From assembly GCF_047238105.1 (NCBI RefSeq), contig NZ_JBDFMD010000001.1, positions 496,001 to 560,000 on the forward strand: a DNA stretch of 64,000 nucleotides, read 5' to 3'. This document shows, in pieces, positions 34,728-42,856 of the stretch; the first letter of the stretch is position 1; every line of letters starts with the position of its first letter. The position numbers were made by a program, and so were the translations under genes. The notes under the pieces were generated by a model. That model made no database searches and was not told the DNA's origin. It saw nothing but the letters and a program-made list of their open reading frames with translations. The DNA comes from Paenibacillus_D sp047238105. GTDB taxonomy: Bacteria; Bacillota; Bacilli; Paenibacillales; Paenibacillaceae.

Positions 34728-34792
34728 AAAAAAACCTATGACTCCCTCCTTCAGCTGCAGCCCGGCACACAGCACCGGCAAGCGGAAGGAGG
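34728..34792 (-). terminator. Terminator between the DUF2273 gene and nusB
   Basis: Minus strand CCTCCTTC / GAAGGAGG closing a larger hairpin with an inner CCGG / CCGG pairing, followed after 9 bases by TTTTTTT. Separates the asp23-type envelope-stress genes from nusB. Confidence 0.65.
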
Positions 34793-34804
34793 AAATCACA
34801 GGGT

Positions 34805-35035
34805 CTATTTGAACCAGCGCCACCGATCAGTCAGCCAGTCCGTTATTCGTCCCCAGGGAATCATAGGCGGGGCGGCTTCGTCCTTCTGCTTGCCGAAATA
34901 GTAGCCGATCCACAGCAGCAGCGCAACGAACAGCATGTCCCAGAACCCTGCGACCAAATAGATCATCCCCAGGAACACCGCGATCGCCATTCCCGCGATC
35001 CGTCCCCGGTACTGTAGCCAGTATTCCCTCCACAT
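34805..35035 (-). CDS. DUF2273 small membrane protein
   Basis: 76 residues (or 80 from upstream GTG codons). Two close membrane helices (about 15-50, RIAGMAIAVFLGMIYLVAGF ... ALLLWIGYYFGK) and a Trp/Arg-rich tail. DUF2273 proteins occur with AmaP and Asp23 in Firmicutes envelope-stress loci; function unknown. Starts next to the amaP stop, with GGTGG before the ATG. Confidence 0.75.
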   Translation of the reverse strand: MWREYWLQYRGRIAGMAIAVFLGMIYLVAGFWDMLFVALLLWIGYYFGKQKDEAAPPMIPWGRITDWLTDRWRWFK

Positions 35036-35049
35036 CGGCTTCACCACCC

Positions 35050-35610
35050 CTATTCCACACGACTCTTGAAGGTCTGGGTCTGGATGATGTTGGCGACGTA
35101 TACCGTCACATCCGCCACGGGGATACCGGTCACTTCTTCAACATGGTCCTTGACCGACCGCTGGATATCTTCCGTCAATGCCGGGATCGAGCTCTCGCCG
35201 TCCACGATCGCGCGCAGCATGATTTCCAGACCGGCCTCGACAATGCGGATCCTCGCTTTGAGGTCCTTGACACCGCGCTGCTTGCCCGCCGCTTTGAGTG
35301 CCAGATTCTCTACTGTCTCCATGGAGATTCGGATATCCCCGTACTCCGTCCGTTGATCGATAGACGGCACCGAGGCATTGCCCCGCTTGACGGAGACATA
35401 GAAGAAACGAAGGCTGATCAGGAACACAACCAGCGACGAGGCGATCAAAGTCGCCGGCAGCCAGATCTGACTGCCATACAGCTCCCTGACCCATGCGTTC
35501 GTCACCGACTGGGGAATCCAACGCGCCCCCAGCGCCAAGATTATAACGGACAGCGAGCCGATGATGAGACTGTATATAAATAGAAGAAGCCTGTCCACAA
35601 TTTTGATCAA
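35050..35610 (-). CDS. amaP: Alkaline shock membrane anchor AmaP
   Basis: 186 residues from TTG with AAAGGAGG upstream. Two N-terminal membrane helices (about 8-28 and 50-72) and a cytoplasmic Asp23-like domain (ISMETVENLALKAAGKQRGV, then DVTVYVANI). In Staphylococcus AmaP anchors Asp23 near the membrane; an Asp23-family gene is the next gene upstream here. Function inferred from family and context. Confidence 0.85.
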   Translation of the reverse strand: MIKIVDRLLLFIYSLIIGSLSVIILALGARWIPQSVTNAWVRELYGSQIWLPATLIASSLVVFLISLRFFYVSVKRGNASVPSIDQRTEYGDIRISMETVENLALKAAGKQRGVKDLKARIRIVEAGLEIMLRAIVDGESSIPALTEDIQRSVKDHVEEVTGIPVADVTVYVANIIQTQTFKSRVE

Positions 35611-35680
35611 CCGTCTGCCTCCTTTGACGACTACGCCTTGCTATCCTGCTTCGGACGCGCTTTTCCATCTCATATTCATT

Positions 35681-35726
35681 GAAAAGCCCCCCTGGTGCCG
35701 AGCTGGCAAGCCCTTCACGAGGGGGG
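35681..35726 (-). terminator. Terminator-like hairpin between asp23-type gene and amaP
   Basis: CCCCCC / GGGGGG outer stem around an inner TTGCC / GGCA pairing, followed on the minus strand by CTTTTC. May limit read-through from the Asp23-like gene into amaP. Confidence 0.55.
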
Positions 35727-35775
35727 TCCTTAAGAGGTGGTTCAAAAGTCCGCTTTTAATCACGAAGTGATGGGG

Positions 35776-36186
35776 TTACTTCAATCGGTTGTGGGCCACT
35801 TCTTCGTCCTCGATCTTCTCGGCCGCTTTGAAATGAACGTCATGGATATGGACGTTCACTTCGACGACCAGCAGCCCGGTCATGGTCTCTATGGAACGCT
35901 TGACGCTCTGCTGGATCTCGGAGGCAATATCCGGAATCCGATTACCGTATTCTACGATGATGGAGACGTCGATTGCCGCTTCACGCTGTCCCACTTCCAC
36001 CTTGACGCCTTTGGAGAGGTTTTTGCGTCCCAGCAATTCGGCGATGCCGCCGGCAAAGCCGCCGCTCATCCCGGCCACGCCGGGCACCTCGATTGTCGCC
36101 AGACCGGCGATCACTTCGATGACTTCAGGTGCAATTTGAATCGTTCCCATATCGGTTTTCTCATAGTCCGCAGCAATCGTACTCAT
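35776..36186 (-). CDS. Asp23/Gls24 family protein (YqhY-like)
   Basis: 136 residues. APEVIEVIAGLATIEVPGVAGMSGGF (positions about 19-44) followed by VEVGQREAAIDVSIIVEYG is the Asp23/Gls24 signature. B. subtilis YqhY lies at the same place downstream of accBC and has been linked to control of acetyl-CoA carboxylase activity. Has its own strong promoter (36.27 kb). Directly downstream of accC. Confidence 0.88.
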   Translation of the reverse strand: MSTIAADYEKTDMGTIQIAPEVIEVIAGLATIEVPGVAGMSGGFAGGIAELLGRKNLSKGVKVEVGQREAAIDVSIIVEYGNRIPDIASEIQQSVKRSIETMTGLLVVEVNVHIHDVHFKAAEKIEDEEVAHNRLK

Positions 36187-36264
36187 TTAGAATCTACACC
36201 TCCCATAAAATGCGGAACCGTCCGCCAGATTTCACGCAGAGCTTATCCGCTTCTTATTCTCTAT

Positions 36265-36293
36265 ACTATACCATTTGCCAAGAATTATGACAA
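36265..36293 (-). promoter_or_regulatory. Sigma-A promoter of the Asp23-like gene
   Basis: Minus strand TTGTCA (36288-36293), 17-base spacer, TATAGT (36265-36270); each hexamer matches 5 of 6 consensus bases. Starts immediately after the accC stop codon, giving the Asp23-family genes expression independent of accBC. Confidence 0.65.
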
Positions 36294-36299
36294 ACTCGT

Positions 36300-37685
36300 C
36301 TAATTGTCGGAATCAGCTTCCCGACCGGTCTCCACAGGCTCGCTAAGATCATGCTCTTCAAGAAATTTGATATCGAAATTGCCCTTGATAACCTTGGGGT
36401 GATTGAGCAGCTTGAGATGAAACGGGATCGTCGTGCGGATGCCTTCGATGGCAAACTCGGACAAGGCCCGCTTCATCGTCGCAAAGGCTTCCTCGCGGGT
36501 AGCGCCCCAAACGATCAGCTTGGCAATCATGGAATCATAATGCGGCGTAATCGTGTATCCGGGGTAAGCAGCACTGTCTACACGGACGCCCAGCCCGCCC
36601 GGCGGGAGATAAAAACCGATCTTGCCGGCAGACGGCATGAAATTACGCTCGGGATCCTCCGCATTGATCCGGCATTCGATCGACCAGCCGTTGATCTTGA
36701 CATCCTCTTGACGGAAGGAGAGCGGCTTGCCTTCAGCAACCGCAATCATCTCCTTGATCAGATCGATGCCGGTGATCATCTCCGTCACCGGATGCTCCAC
36801 CTGGATGCGTGTGTTCATCTCCATGAAGTAAAAATTGCCGTCTGGTCCGAGCAGGAACTCCAGCGTGCCCGCGCCGGAGTAGTCGACAGCGAGCGCTGCA
36901 CGTACAGCAGCCTCTCCCATTCGTTCACGCAGCGCCGGCGACATAACCGGACAAGGCGCTTCTTCGATGAGCTTCTGGCGTCGGCGCTGGATCGAACAAT
37001 CGCGCTCGAACAAGTGTACCGCATTGCCATGCTTGTCCGCGATGATCTGGATCTCGACATGCTTCATGCCCGTTAGATATTTCTCCAGATAGACGCCGGC
37101 ATTGCCAAAGTTATTCAAGGCTTCCTGCTGCGCAGTGGTGATCTGCTGGATCAGCGAAGCTTCGTCCTCGGCGATCCGGATGCCTTTGCCTCCGCCGCCC
37201 GCAGTCGCCTTGATGATGATCGGGTAGCCGATCTCGCCAGCGATCCGGACCGCATCTTCCAGATCGTCGATCAGCCCGTCCGAGCCGGGGATGATCGGTA
37301 CATCGGCTTCCTTCATTGTCTGCTTGGCTACCGACTTGTCCCCCATCCGGCTGATAGCATCCGGCGACGGACCGATAAAGGTAATATTGCAGGATTCGCA
37401 GATTTCGGCGAAGTTGGCATTTTCTGCGAGGAAACCGTATCCGGGATGGATGGCGTCGCATTCGGTCAAGGTAGCGACACTCATAATATTGGTGAGATTA
37501 AGGTAGCTGTCTTTGGTAGCTGTCGGACCGATACAGTATGCCTCGTCCGCCAGCCTGACATGAAGCGAATCGCGGTCCGCTTCGGAGTATACCGCTACAG
37601 TGGCGATGCCGCGCTCGCGGCAGGCGCGAATGATCCGCACAGCGATTTCGCCGCGGTTAGCGATCAGTATTTTTTGAAATTCCAC
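36300..37685 (-). CDS. accC: Biotin carboxylase AccC
   Basis: 461 residues from GTG (AAAGGGG 9 bases upstream). ATP-grasp enzyme carboxylating the biotin of AccB. ANRGEIAVRIIRACRE at the start, HPGYGFLAENANFAE, the Gly-rich loop KATAGGGGKGIRIAEDE (about 158-174), FLLGPDGNFYFMEMNTRIQVEHP (positions about 275-297) and catalytic Arg in the latter. 27 bases after accB. Confidence 0.97.
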   Translation of the reverse strand: MEFQKILIANRGEIAVRIIRACRERGIATVAVYSEADRDSLHVRLADEAYCIGPTATKDSYLNLTNIMSVATLTECDAIHPGYGFLAENANFAEICESCNITFIGPSPDAISRMGDKSVAKQTMKEADVPIIPGSDGLIDDLEDAVRIAGEIGYPIIIKATAGGGGKGIRIAEDEASLIQQITTAQQEALNNFGNAGVYLEKYLTGMKHVEIQIIADKHGNAVHLFERDCSIQRRRQKLIEEAPCPVMSPALRERMGEAAVRAALAVDYSGAGTLEFLLGPDGNFYFMEMNTRIQVEHPVTEMITGIDLIKEMIAVAEGKPLSFRQEDVKINGWSIECRINAEDPERNFMPSAGKIGFYLPPGGLGVRVDSAAYPGYTITPHYDSMIAKLIVWGATREEAFATMKRALSEFAIEGIRTTIPFHLKLLNHPKVIKGNFDIKFLEEHDLSEPVETGREADSDN

Positions 37686-37712
37686 CCTTCGAACCCCTTT
37701 CGAGAGACTAAG

Positions 37713-38204
37713 TTACTCCGGTTTGACCAGGAACAGCGGCTGTCCGAACTCCACCAGCTGGCCGTTCTCCACCAGGATTTCGACAATCTCTCCGCGCACT
37801 TCGGCTTCGAGCTCATTCATCAGCTTCATCGCTTCCAGAATACAAACCACCGTCTTCTCGTTCACGCGATCGCCTGCCTGGACGAATGGAGGGTTGTCCG
37901 GTGAAGAAGCGCGATAAAACGTGCCGACCATCGGAGAGACAATTTTGTGCAGATTGTCGGCAATCGCCGGTGCAGCAGGCGCTGCTGGTTGATCGGCAGC
38001 AGGCGCGCCAGTCTGAGGAGCAGTCGGCTGGATCGCCGGCTGTGTATATGTATGGGTAATCGGTGCGCTCTGGATATTCACCACTTCGGTTTTGCCCGGT
38101 TTGCGAATGAGCAGACGCGCTCCTTCGTTTTCTAGCTCGAGTTCCTGTACAGAGGTCTGATCAACCAATTTGATCAGCTCTTTAATCTCGCTCAGTTTGA
38201 ACAT
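37713..38204 (-). CDS. accB: Biotin carboxyl carrier protein AccB
   Basis: 163 residues. N-terminal helix, a Pro/Ala-rich linker (about 50-85) and the biotinyl domain with the modified Lys in ILEAMKLMNELEAEV (about 127). AAGGAG precedes the ATG. Carries CO2 for malonyl-CoA synthesis. First gene of the accBC operon after spoIIIAH, with an extended -10 promoter. Confidence 0.96.
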   Translation of the reverse strand: MFKLSEIKELIKLVDQTSVQELELENEGARLLIRKPGKTEVVNIQSAPITHTYTQPAIQPTAPQTGAPAADQPAAPAAPAIADNLHKIVSPMVGTFYRASSPDNPPFVQAGDRVNEKTVVCILEAMKLMNELEAEVRGEIVEILVENGQLVEFGQPLFLVKPE

Positions 38205-38275
38205 CGTTTATTCACTCCTTAGCAGTTGTGAAGCGCCCGCCCTCACGATGGGCCCGCCTCGCACATAACGTTAGT

Positions 38276-38284
38276 ATTATATCA
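38276..38284 (-). promoter_or_regulatory. Extended -10 promoter of accBC
   Basis: Minus strand TGATATAAT: a perfect TATAAT preceded by the TGn extension; no good -35. About 70 bases before the accB start. Confidence 0.5.
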
Positions 38285-38336
38285 CAACCCATTTTGAGAA
38301 ACGAGTCATAATTTGGCCCGGCGATTTGAAATGCGA

Positions 38337-38370
38337 ATATCCCGCCAGGCCCATGAGCCATGCGGGATAT
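38337..38370 (-). terminator. Hairpin at the end of the spoIIIA operon
   Basis: Perfect 9-base stem ATATCCCGC / GCGGGATAT, 16-base loop, 13 bases after spoIIIAH; weak T content afterwards (CGCATTTCAAAT). Confidence 0.6.
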
Positions 38371-38383
38371 CTGGTGCTTCCTA

Positions 38384-39049
38384 TTACTGGATGAACTGGA
38401 CCGAGACGTGCTCCGCAGAGATATCGAGTGTCCGCATCACCTTGTCGATGATGCTCGCAGCCTGGCTTCTCTCCAGGTTCTGACTCTGCACCACTACCTT
38501 GTATTTATCCTGTTCCGGCGTAATAGCCACTTTGCTGAACTCGCTGCTCAGCTCTTCCTCAAGCCCGGTTATTTTTTCATCCTCCTGTTGGATGCCTTCA
38601 AGCTGGATCATCGCTTCAGAAGCCGTCTCCGGCGACTGGCTCATGTCTGTGACGATACTATAGAGACGGTCCACATCCTCCCTGAGCGTCTCGGCCCGGA
38701 GGTATTGCTGCTGGGCAAAGTAATCGCTCGCCGCAGCAGATGCTTCCTGCTCTTTGAGCATGCTCAGCACCTCCTGGTCCGTCGGTCCGGCGTCATCAGG
38801 CGCGCTGGAGCTCTCCTGGTCGCCCAGACGTTCTACATCGGTGACGATGATCTCTTCCATCGCGCCTTCCGTCCCGCCGCCGGCAGCGGCTTCCTTGGCT
38901 CCGTCACCGAGTACGATATCGGTGATCCCCCCGGCATCCGTGAGATGATCTGTCGGCGTGCTGTCTTCTGTGAAGAGGTAATAGGCAGAGAGAATGACCA
39001 TCAGGGAGAGCATGGAGACCAGCCAAATCGTTTGGCGTTTTGTATTCAT
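38384..39049 (-). CDS. spoIIIAH: Stage III sporulation protein AH
   Basis: 221 residues. N-terminal membrane helix (TIWLVSMLSLMVILSAYYLF, about 8-27), a long acidic, Ala/Glu-rich coiled region and a C-terminal YscJ/FliF-like ring-building domain (KYKVVVQSQNLERSQAASII). In the mother-cell membrane it binds forespore SpoIIQ across the intermembrane space, forming the A-Q channel. Last gene of the operon; GGTGG precedes the ATG. Confidence 0.93.
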   Translation of the reverse strand: MNTKRQTIWLVSMLSLMVILSAYYLFTEDSTPTDHLTDAGGITDIVLGDGAKEAAAGGGTEGAMEEIIVTDVERLGDQESSSAPDDAGPTDQEVLSMLKEQEASAAASDYFAQQQYLRAETLREDVDRLYSIVTDMSQSPETASEAMIQLEGIQQEDEKITGLEEELSSEFSKVAITPEQDKYKVVVQSQNLERSQAASIIDKVMRTLDISAEHVSVQFIQ

Positions 39050-39087
39050 GGATTATCCACCTTCCTTTTTATACTTAGGATCAAAGA

Positions 39088-39726
39088 TTAGGGCTGCTTG
39101 CTCGGGACAACGGATATCCGGTGGGCCGGAACCTGGACCCCGCGCTGGACTGCCTCCATCAGCAGACCGCGGACAGTCGGATCCTCCGCTCCCCGAGCAA
39201 CGATGAGGATACCGCGGATGCGCGGCTTGATCGTTTTCGTGACGAAGGGTCGTTTTTCGCCTTCGACCTCATACAGCACGACTTGCCCGTCCGTTGTCGT
39301 TGAGGCCACATGACGTTTGCCGCCATTTCGATCGGTTTCATCGGTGATCTGCTCTGATTCCTTCTGATTGCGCTGCACGACGGTTTCTTCCGTAGAATCA
39401 ATGGTGACCAGCACATCGACCGTCCCCACCCCGACGATCTTCTCCAGTATTTCTTGGAGCCGCTGCTCCAGCGGCCGCTCGATAGCCGCAAAGATCGATT
39501 CGGACTCCTCGCGCGCCGGTCCCAGCACAGGATCAGGCGCGACCTCCGCAACCGGCGGCTGATCGACGGTCGGGGCGACATCTTCGAAATTAACAAACGA
39601 TTGGATGATCATCAGCGCGACGCCCAGACAACCGATGAGCAGGAGCCACCGCAAGGTACGGACCCGCTTCGGACCTGTAGGGCCTCCCCCCACCATTGCT
39701 TCTATCTGGTCCAGCCATTTGGCCAC
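39088..39726 (-). CDS. spoIIIAG: Stage III sporulation protein AG
   Basis: 212 residues from GTG with GGAGG upstream; the longer ATG abuts its putative site. One membrane helix (about 28-48), then a ring-building-motif domain (EKIVGVGTVDVLVTIDSTEE, GILIVARGAEDPTVRGLL). SpoIIIAG forms a large 30-fold ring in B. subtilis, part of the feeding-tube channel. 38 bases upstream of spoIIIAH. Confidence 0.92.
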   Translation of the reverse strand: MAKWLDQIEAMVGGGPTGPKRVRTLRWLLLIGCLGVALMIIQSFVNFEDVAPTVDQPPVAEVAPDPVLGPAREESESIFAAIERPLEQRLQEILEKIVGVGTVDVLVTIDSTEETVVQRNQKESEQITDETDRNGGKRHVASTTTDGQVVLYEVEGEKRPFVTKTIKPRIRGILIVARGAEDPTVRGLLMEAVQRGVQVPAHRISVVPSKQP

Positions 39727-39753
39727 CTGCTCTCCTCCCCCTTCCGGCATCTC

Positions 39754-40437
39754 CTACTCGCTGTCCGCCTGTCTGACGATGACCGACTCGCCGCTCACGC
39801 CCCATCCTTCTTCAAGGATCAATCTGACCGTTTGCTGCCATTGCGCCCCGGCTTCGCCGCCTGTAGGAGCGGCAGGAGGGCTCGCCTCCCCTCCGAGCCA
39901 TACCTCCACGGCTACCGGCTCGACTGGCGGCGGCTGCCGGACGGCTATATCAGAAGGCGTCTCCTCGCGTGAGGGGTTGCCCGACAGCGCAACCGCGACG
40001 CTTTCGATCCGCCAATATCCGGCGCGGCTGTCAGCTGCCAGTATGACATCAACTCGCGTTACTGGGGCGCCGCTGCGCCGGGAGATCTCCTGCTTCATCT
40101 CCTCTGCCACCTTGGTTGCGGCTAGACCGGCTGCCTGCTCTTGCTGCTGTTCGCGGAGCAGCTCGGCTTGACGATTGACAGCTGCCAGGGAATCGGCATC
40201 TCCCGCCAGCATCGCGCTATCCAAGCCTTGCCAGCTGCGGATTCCCTGCTCGAGCCGGCTGCCAAACTCACCCTGGAGCAGACTGAGAATCGGCGAGAGC
40301 AGCGCCAGCAGGATGAACAAGCCGATCACCAGTCGGACATAACGCTGATAAGCATTACTAGGCAAGAGCAGTTCGATGATGCCTGCCAGCAGGATGATCG
40401 CGATAATCTGTCTGAGCCACTCTGCAAGCCAAGCCAT
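39754..40437 (-). CDS. spoIIIAF: Stage III sporulation protein AF
   Basis: 227 residues starting MAWLAEWLRQII with AAGGGGGG 5 bases before ATG; a longer ORF start overlaps spoIIIAE without a site. Two membrane helices (about 8-28 and 34-54, LIGLFILLALLSPILSLLQ) and a soluble ring-building domain (PVTRVDVILAADSR). Part of the mother-cell half of the A-Q complex. Confidence 0.9.
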   Translation of the reverse strand: MAWLAEWLRQIIAIILLAGIIELLLPSNAYQRYVRLVIGLFILLALLSPILSLLQGEFGSRLEQGIRSWQGLDSAMLAGDADSLAAVNRQAELLREQQQEQAAGLAATKVAEEMKQEISRRSGAPVTRVDVILAADSRAGYWRIESVAVALSGNPSREETPSDIAVRQPPPVEPVAVEVWLGGEASPPAAPTGGEAGAQWQQTVRLILEEGWGVSGESVIVRQADSE

Positions 40438-40471
40438 GCTTCCCCCCCTTACCTTGTTAGGCAGCTTTGCT

Positions 40472-41668
40472 TCATCTGGCCATGATTGCTGCATTGCCGG
40501 CCGTTAGGATGATCGTGACCGCCAGGAAGAACATGAGACTGACCGCTGCTAAGGCAGCAAACACATAGATCATGGATTTGCCGATCGTCTGCAGGCAGGT
40601 GATGATCGGACTCTCGCCGAGCGGCTGCAGCACCGCCGCCGCAACATTATAGATAAGTGCGAGCGTCAGAATCTTGATCGCCGGAAAGACGCAGAGGAAT
40701 AACAGGATGACCACGCCGGCGATGCCGACCGCATGCTTGAGCAGCAGCGATGCGGAGAGAACGGTGTCTGTCGCCTCCGAGAACATCCTTCCGACAACCG
40801 GTACGAAATTGCCGGTCAGGAACTTGGCCGTCTTGATGGCCGCCCCGTCGGTCACAGCTCCCGTAGCCCCTCTGATCGAGATGACGCCCAAGAACACCGT
40901 GAGCAAGACGCCCAGCAGACCGACACCGAGGTTGCGGAGCAGATCTGCCAGCTGCGTGACCTTGAACCGATCCGACAGGGAACTGGCAATATGGAGCACC
41001 GCGGAGAAAAACAACAACGGAAAAACCACGGTATAGATGACTGTCCCGACGGTATGAATCATAAATATGATCAACGGATGCATGACTGACACGGTTACGA
41101 TGCTGCCCATCGAAGCAAGCAGAGTGAGGAGCAGCGGAATCATCGCCATCATGAAGTCAATCATGGCCCCGATAGCATCCCTGGCATAGCCAATGGCGAC
41201 ATGGAAGCTGTTAATCGCCAGGATGATCATCACCATATAGGCTACCGCATATGCGACTTTGCTGACGGATCGGCGCTCAAAGGCGGTTTGCAAGGTCTCC
41301 AGCATCATACTGAATACCGTTAGCAGCACGATCGTCACGAGCAGCTTGCCGTTATAGAGCACCTCGTGCAGCAGGTACCGAAGCAGCCCGCCTGCCACCG
41401 TCCCCAGCTTGAGCCCCTCGCCTCCCGGTGTGATCATCTCGATGAAGCTGGGCAGGCGCTCATCGGGGAAGAAGCCGCCATACTCCGACATCAGCAAGCT
41501 CCAGTACCGTTCCACCTCAGTGGTATCCAGCCGCTCCGCAGTCTCCCGCGCAAGTGTCTGCGGGTTTGCCGCATCGGCCGGCGCCGCTTCCAGAGCGGCT
41601 GCACCCGCTGCCGGTTCAGGCAGCAGAAGCAGGAGAAAGAGCAGGAGCAGAGGCAGCCATCGTTTCAC
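40472..41668 (-). CDS. spoIIIAE: Stage III sporulation protein AE
   Basis: 398 residues from GTG with GGGGGGA upstream. Signal-like N-terminus (WLPLLLLFLLLLLPEPAAG), then about eight membrane helices. SpoIIIAE is a polytopic mother-cell membrane protein needed for forespore sigma-G activity. Conserved segments include GGFFPDERLPSFIEMI and KFLTGNFVPVVGRMFSEATD. Confidence 0.94.
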   Translation of the reverse strand: MKRWLPLLLLFLLLLLPEPAAGAAALEAAPADAANPQTLARETAERLDTTEVERYWSLLMSEYGGFFPDERLPSFIEMITPGGEGLKLGTVAGGLLRYLLHEVLYNGKLLVTIVLLTVFSMMLETLQTAFERRSVSKVAYAVAYMVMIILAINSFHVAIGYARDAIGAMIDFMMAMIPLLLTLLASMGSIVTVSVMHPLIIFMIHTVGTVIYTVVFPLLFFSAVLHIASSLSDRFKVTQLADLLRNLGVGLLGVLLTVFLGVISIRGATGAVTDGAAIKTAKFLTGNFVPVVGRMFSEATDTVLSASLLLKHAVGIAGVVILLFLCVFPAIKILTLALIYNVAAAVLQPLGESPIITCLQTIGKSMIYVFAALAAVSLMFFLAVTIILTAGNAAIMAR

Positions 41669-41672
41669 AAGC

Positions 41673-42077
41673 TCATCCCCCCGCCGGCAGCAAGTTCAGC
41701 ACCGTCTCGACAATAATGCTGATAATCGGTACTGCCATGGCAAGGATCAGCACCTTGCCTGCAAATTCGATCTTCGATGCGATGCTTTCCTGCCCGGCGT
41801 CCCTGACGATCTGGGCTCCGAACTCTGCAATATAGGCTATGCCGATGATCTTCAGGATCGTCTGCAGATAAATGGCTGGCACGCCGGAACGGCTGGCCAG
41901 ATCTTCAAGCACCCGGATCACCGTGTCGATCTTGCCGATCAGGTACAAGAACAGATAGATGCCCGTGAAAGCCGCCAGCACGAAAGCAAACAATGGTTTT
42001 TGTTCCTTCATGACAAGAATCAAAAGCGTAGCTACCAGACCTAGTCCCACGATCTGCACCATTTCCACGAGTCTCAC
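41673..42077 (-). CDS. spoIIIAD: Stage III sporulation protein AD
   Basis: 134 residues, about four membrane helices. VQIVGLGLVATLL near the start and TILKIIGIAYIAEFGAQIVRD (about 78-98) are almost identical to the B. subtilis protein as remembered. FliQ-like topology suggests a link to type III secretion export gates. GTG start; a weak ribosome binding site. Confidence 0.95.
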   Translation of the reverse strand: MRLVEMVQIVGLGLVATLLILVMKEQKPLFAFVLAAFTGIYLFLYLIGKIDTVIRVLEDLASRSGVPAIYLQTILKIIGIAYIAEFGAQIVRDAGQESIASKIEFAGKVLILAMAVPIISIIVETVLNLLPAGG

Positions 42078-42118
42078 CCACTATGCCGGTACGGCCGCTC
42101 GGGTCCGGCCTTGGCCCT

Positions 42119-42322
42119 TCATTGAAACAAGAAAATATCTTTGATTTCCTGGAACAAATCGTTCAACATCCGCACGACCATGAACAAGACGACGACAAAG
42201 CCGATTAGAGTAACCCAGTGCGCCATATCTTCTTTGCCCATTTGCTTGAGCACCGTGTGGATCATCGCGATGATAATCCCGATTCCGGCGATTTGAAAAA
42301 TCGCGCTGACATCCATATTCAT
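42119..42322 (-). CDS. spoIIIAC: Stage III sporulation protein AC
   Basis: 67 residues, two membrane helices (about 8-25 and 37-58), the normal length. DVSAIFQIAGIGIIIAMIHT and TLIGFVVVLFMVVRMLNDLF are family-typical. GGGG precedes the ATG. Part of the A-Q complex. Confidence 0.94.
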   Translation of the reverse strand: MNMDVSAIFQIAGIGIIIAMIHTVLKQMGKEDMAHWVTLIGFVVVLFMVVRMLNDLFQEIKDIFLFQ

Positions 42323-42337
42323 CTGTTTGGCACCCCA

Positions 42338-42856
42338 CTACACCATCAGAATAACGATCAGCGCAGCGGCCAGGATCCCCAAGCTCTTGCACATTTTCTC
42401 ATACCGGACCTGGTCCTCCCGTGCCGCATCTTCTTCCGATTGCAACTGCAGCAGCGCCAACCGCAAATGCTTGATTTGATCTTCTCTGTCGCTGATGCCG
42501 AGCAATGTTCCTAACTGCAGCATGATGTCTAGCTCGGATCGTTTCATGGCCGTCGCGGGCCAATGCGCCTGCAGAGCAGCTTCCCAGCATTCGTGGAAGG
42601 TGACGTCTTCACCGGCAGTCAAGCGGTCAGCCGTGCTGATCAGCAGCCCCCCTGCCGGCTCGGCCAAGGCAGTACCGGCCCGTCTGAGCGCTTCGCCCAG
42701 CGGTGTGTATCCATAGCCGATCTCAGTTTCAAGTCTCTGCAGCGCGTTGGCCATCTGACGGAGCTGCCGCGGACGTTCGGCAAAGCGGGCAGCCTGCTGG
42801 AACCCGATCATTGTACCGGCAAACAGGATGAGGATGGCACCCAGCAGCTTAACCAT
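42338..42856 (-). CDS. spoIIIAB: Stage III sporulation protein AB
   Basis: 172 residues starting MVKLLGAILILFAG, AGGAGGGGGG before the ATG, 8-base overlap with spoIIIAA. N- and C-terminal membrane helices enclose a helical cytoplasmic domain; it resembles GspF-like export factors. RQLRQMANALQRLETEIGYG is the family signature. Confidence 0.93.
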   Translation of the reverse strand: MVKLLGAILILFAGTMIGFQQAARFAERPRQLRQMANALQRLETEIGYGYTPLGEALRRAGTALAEPAGGLLISTADRLTAGEDVTFHECWEAALQAHWPATAMKRSELDIMLQLGTLLGISDREDQIKHLRLALLQLQSEEDAAREDQVRYEKMCKSLGILAAALIVILMV

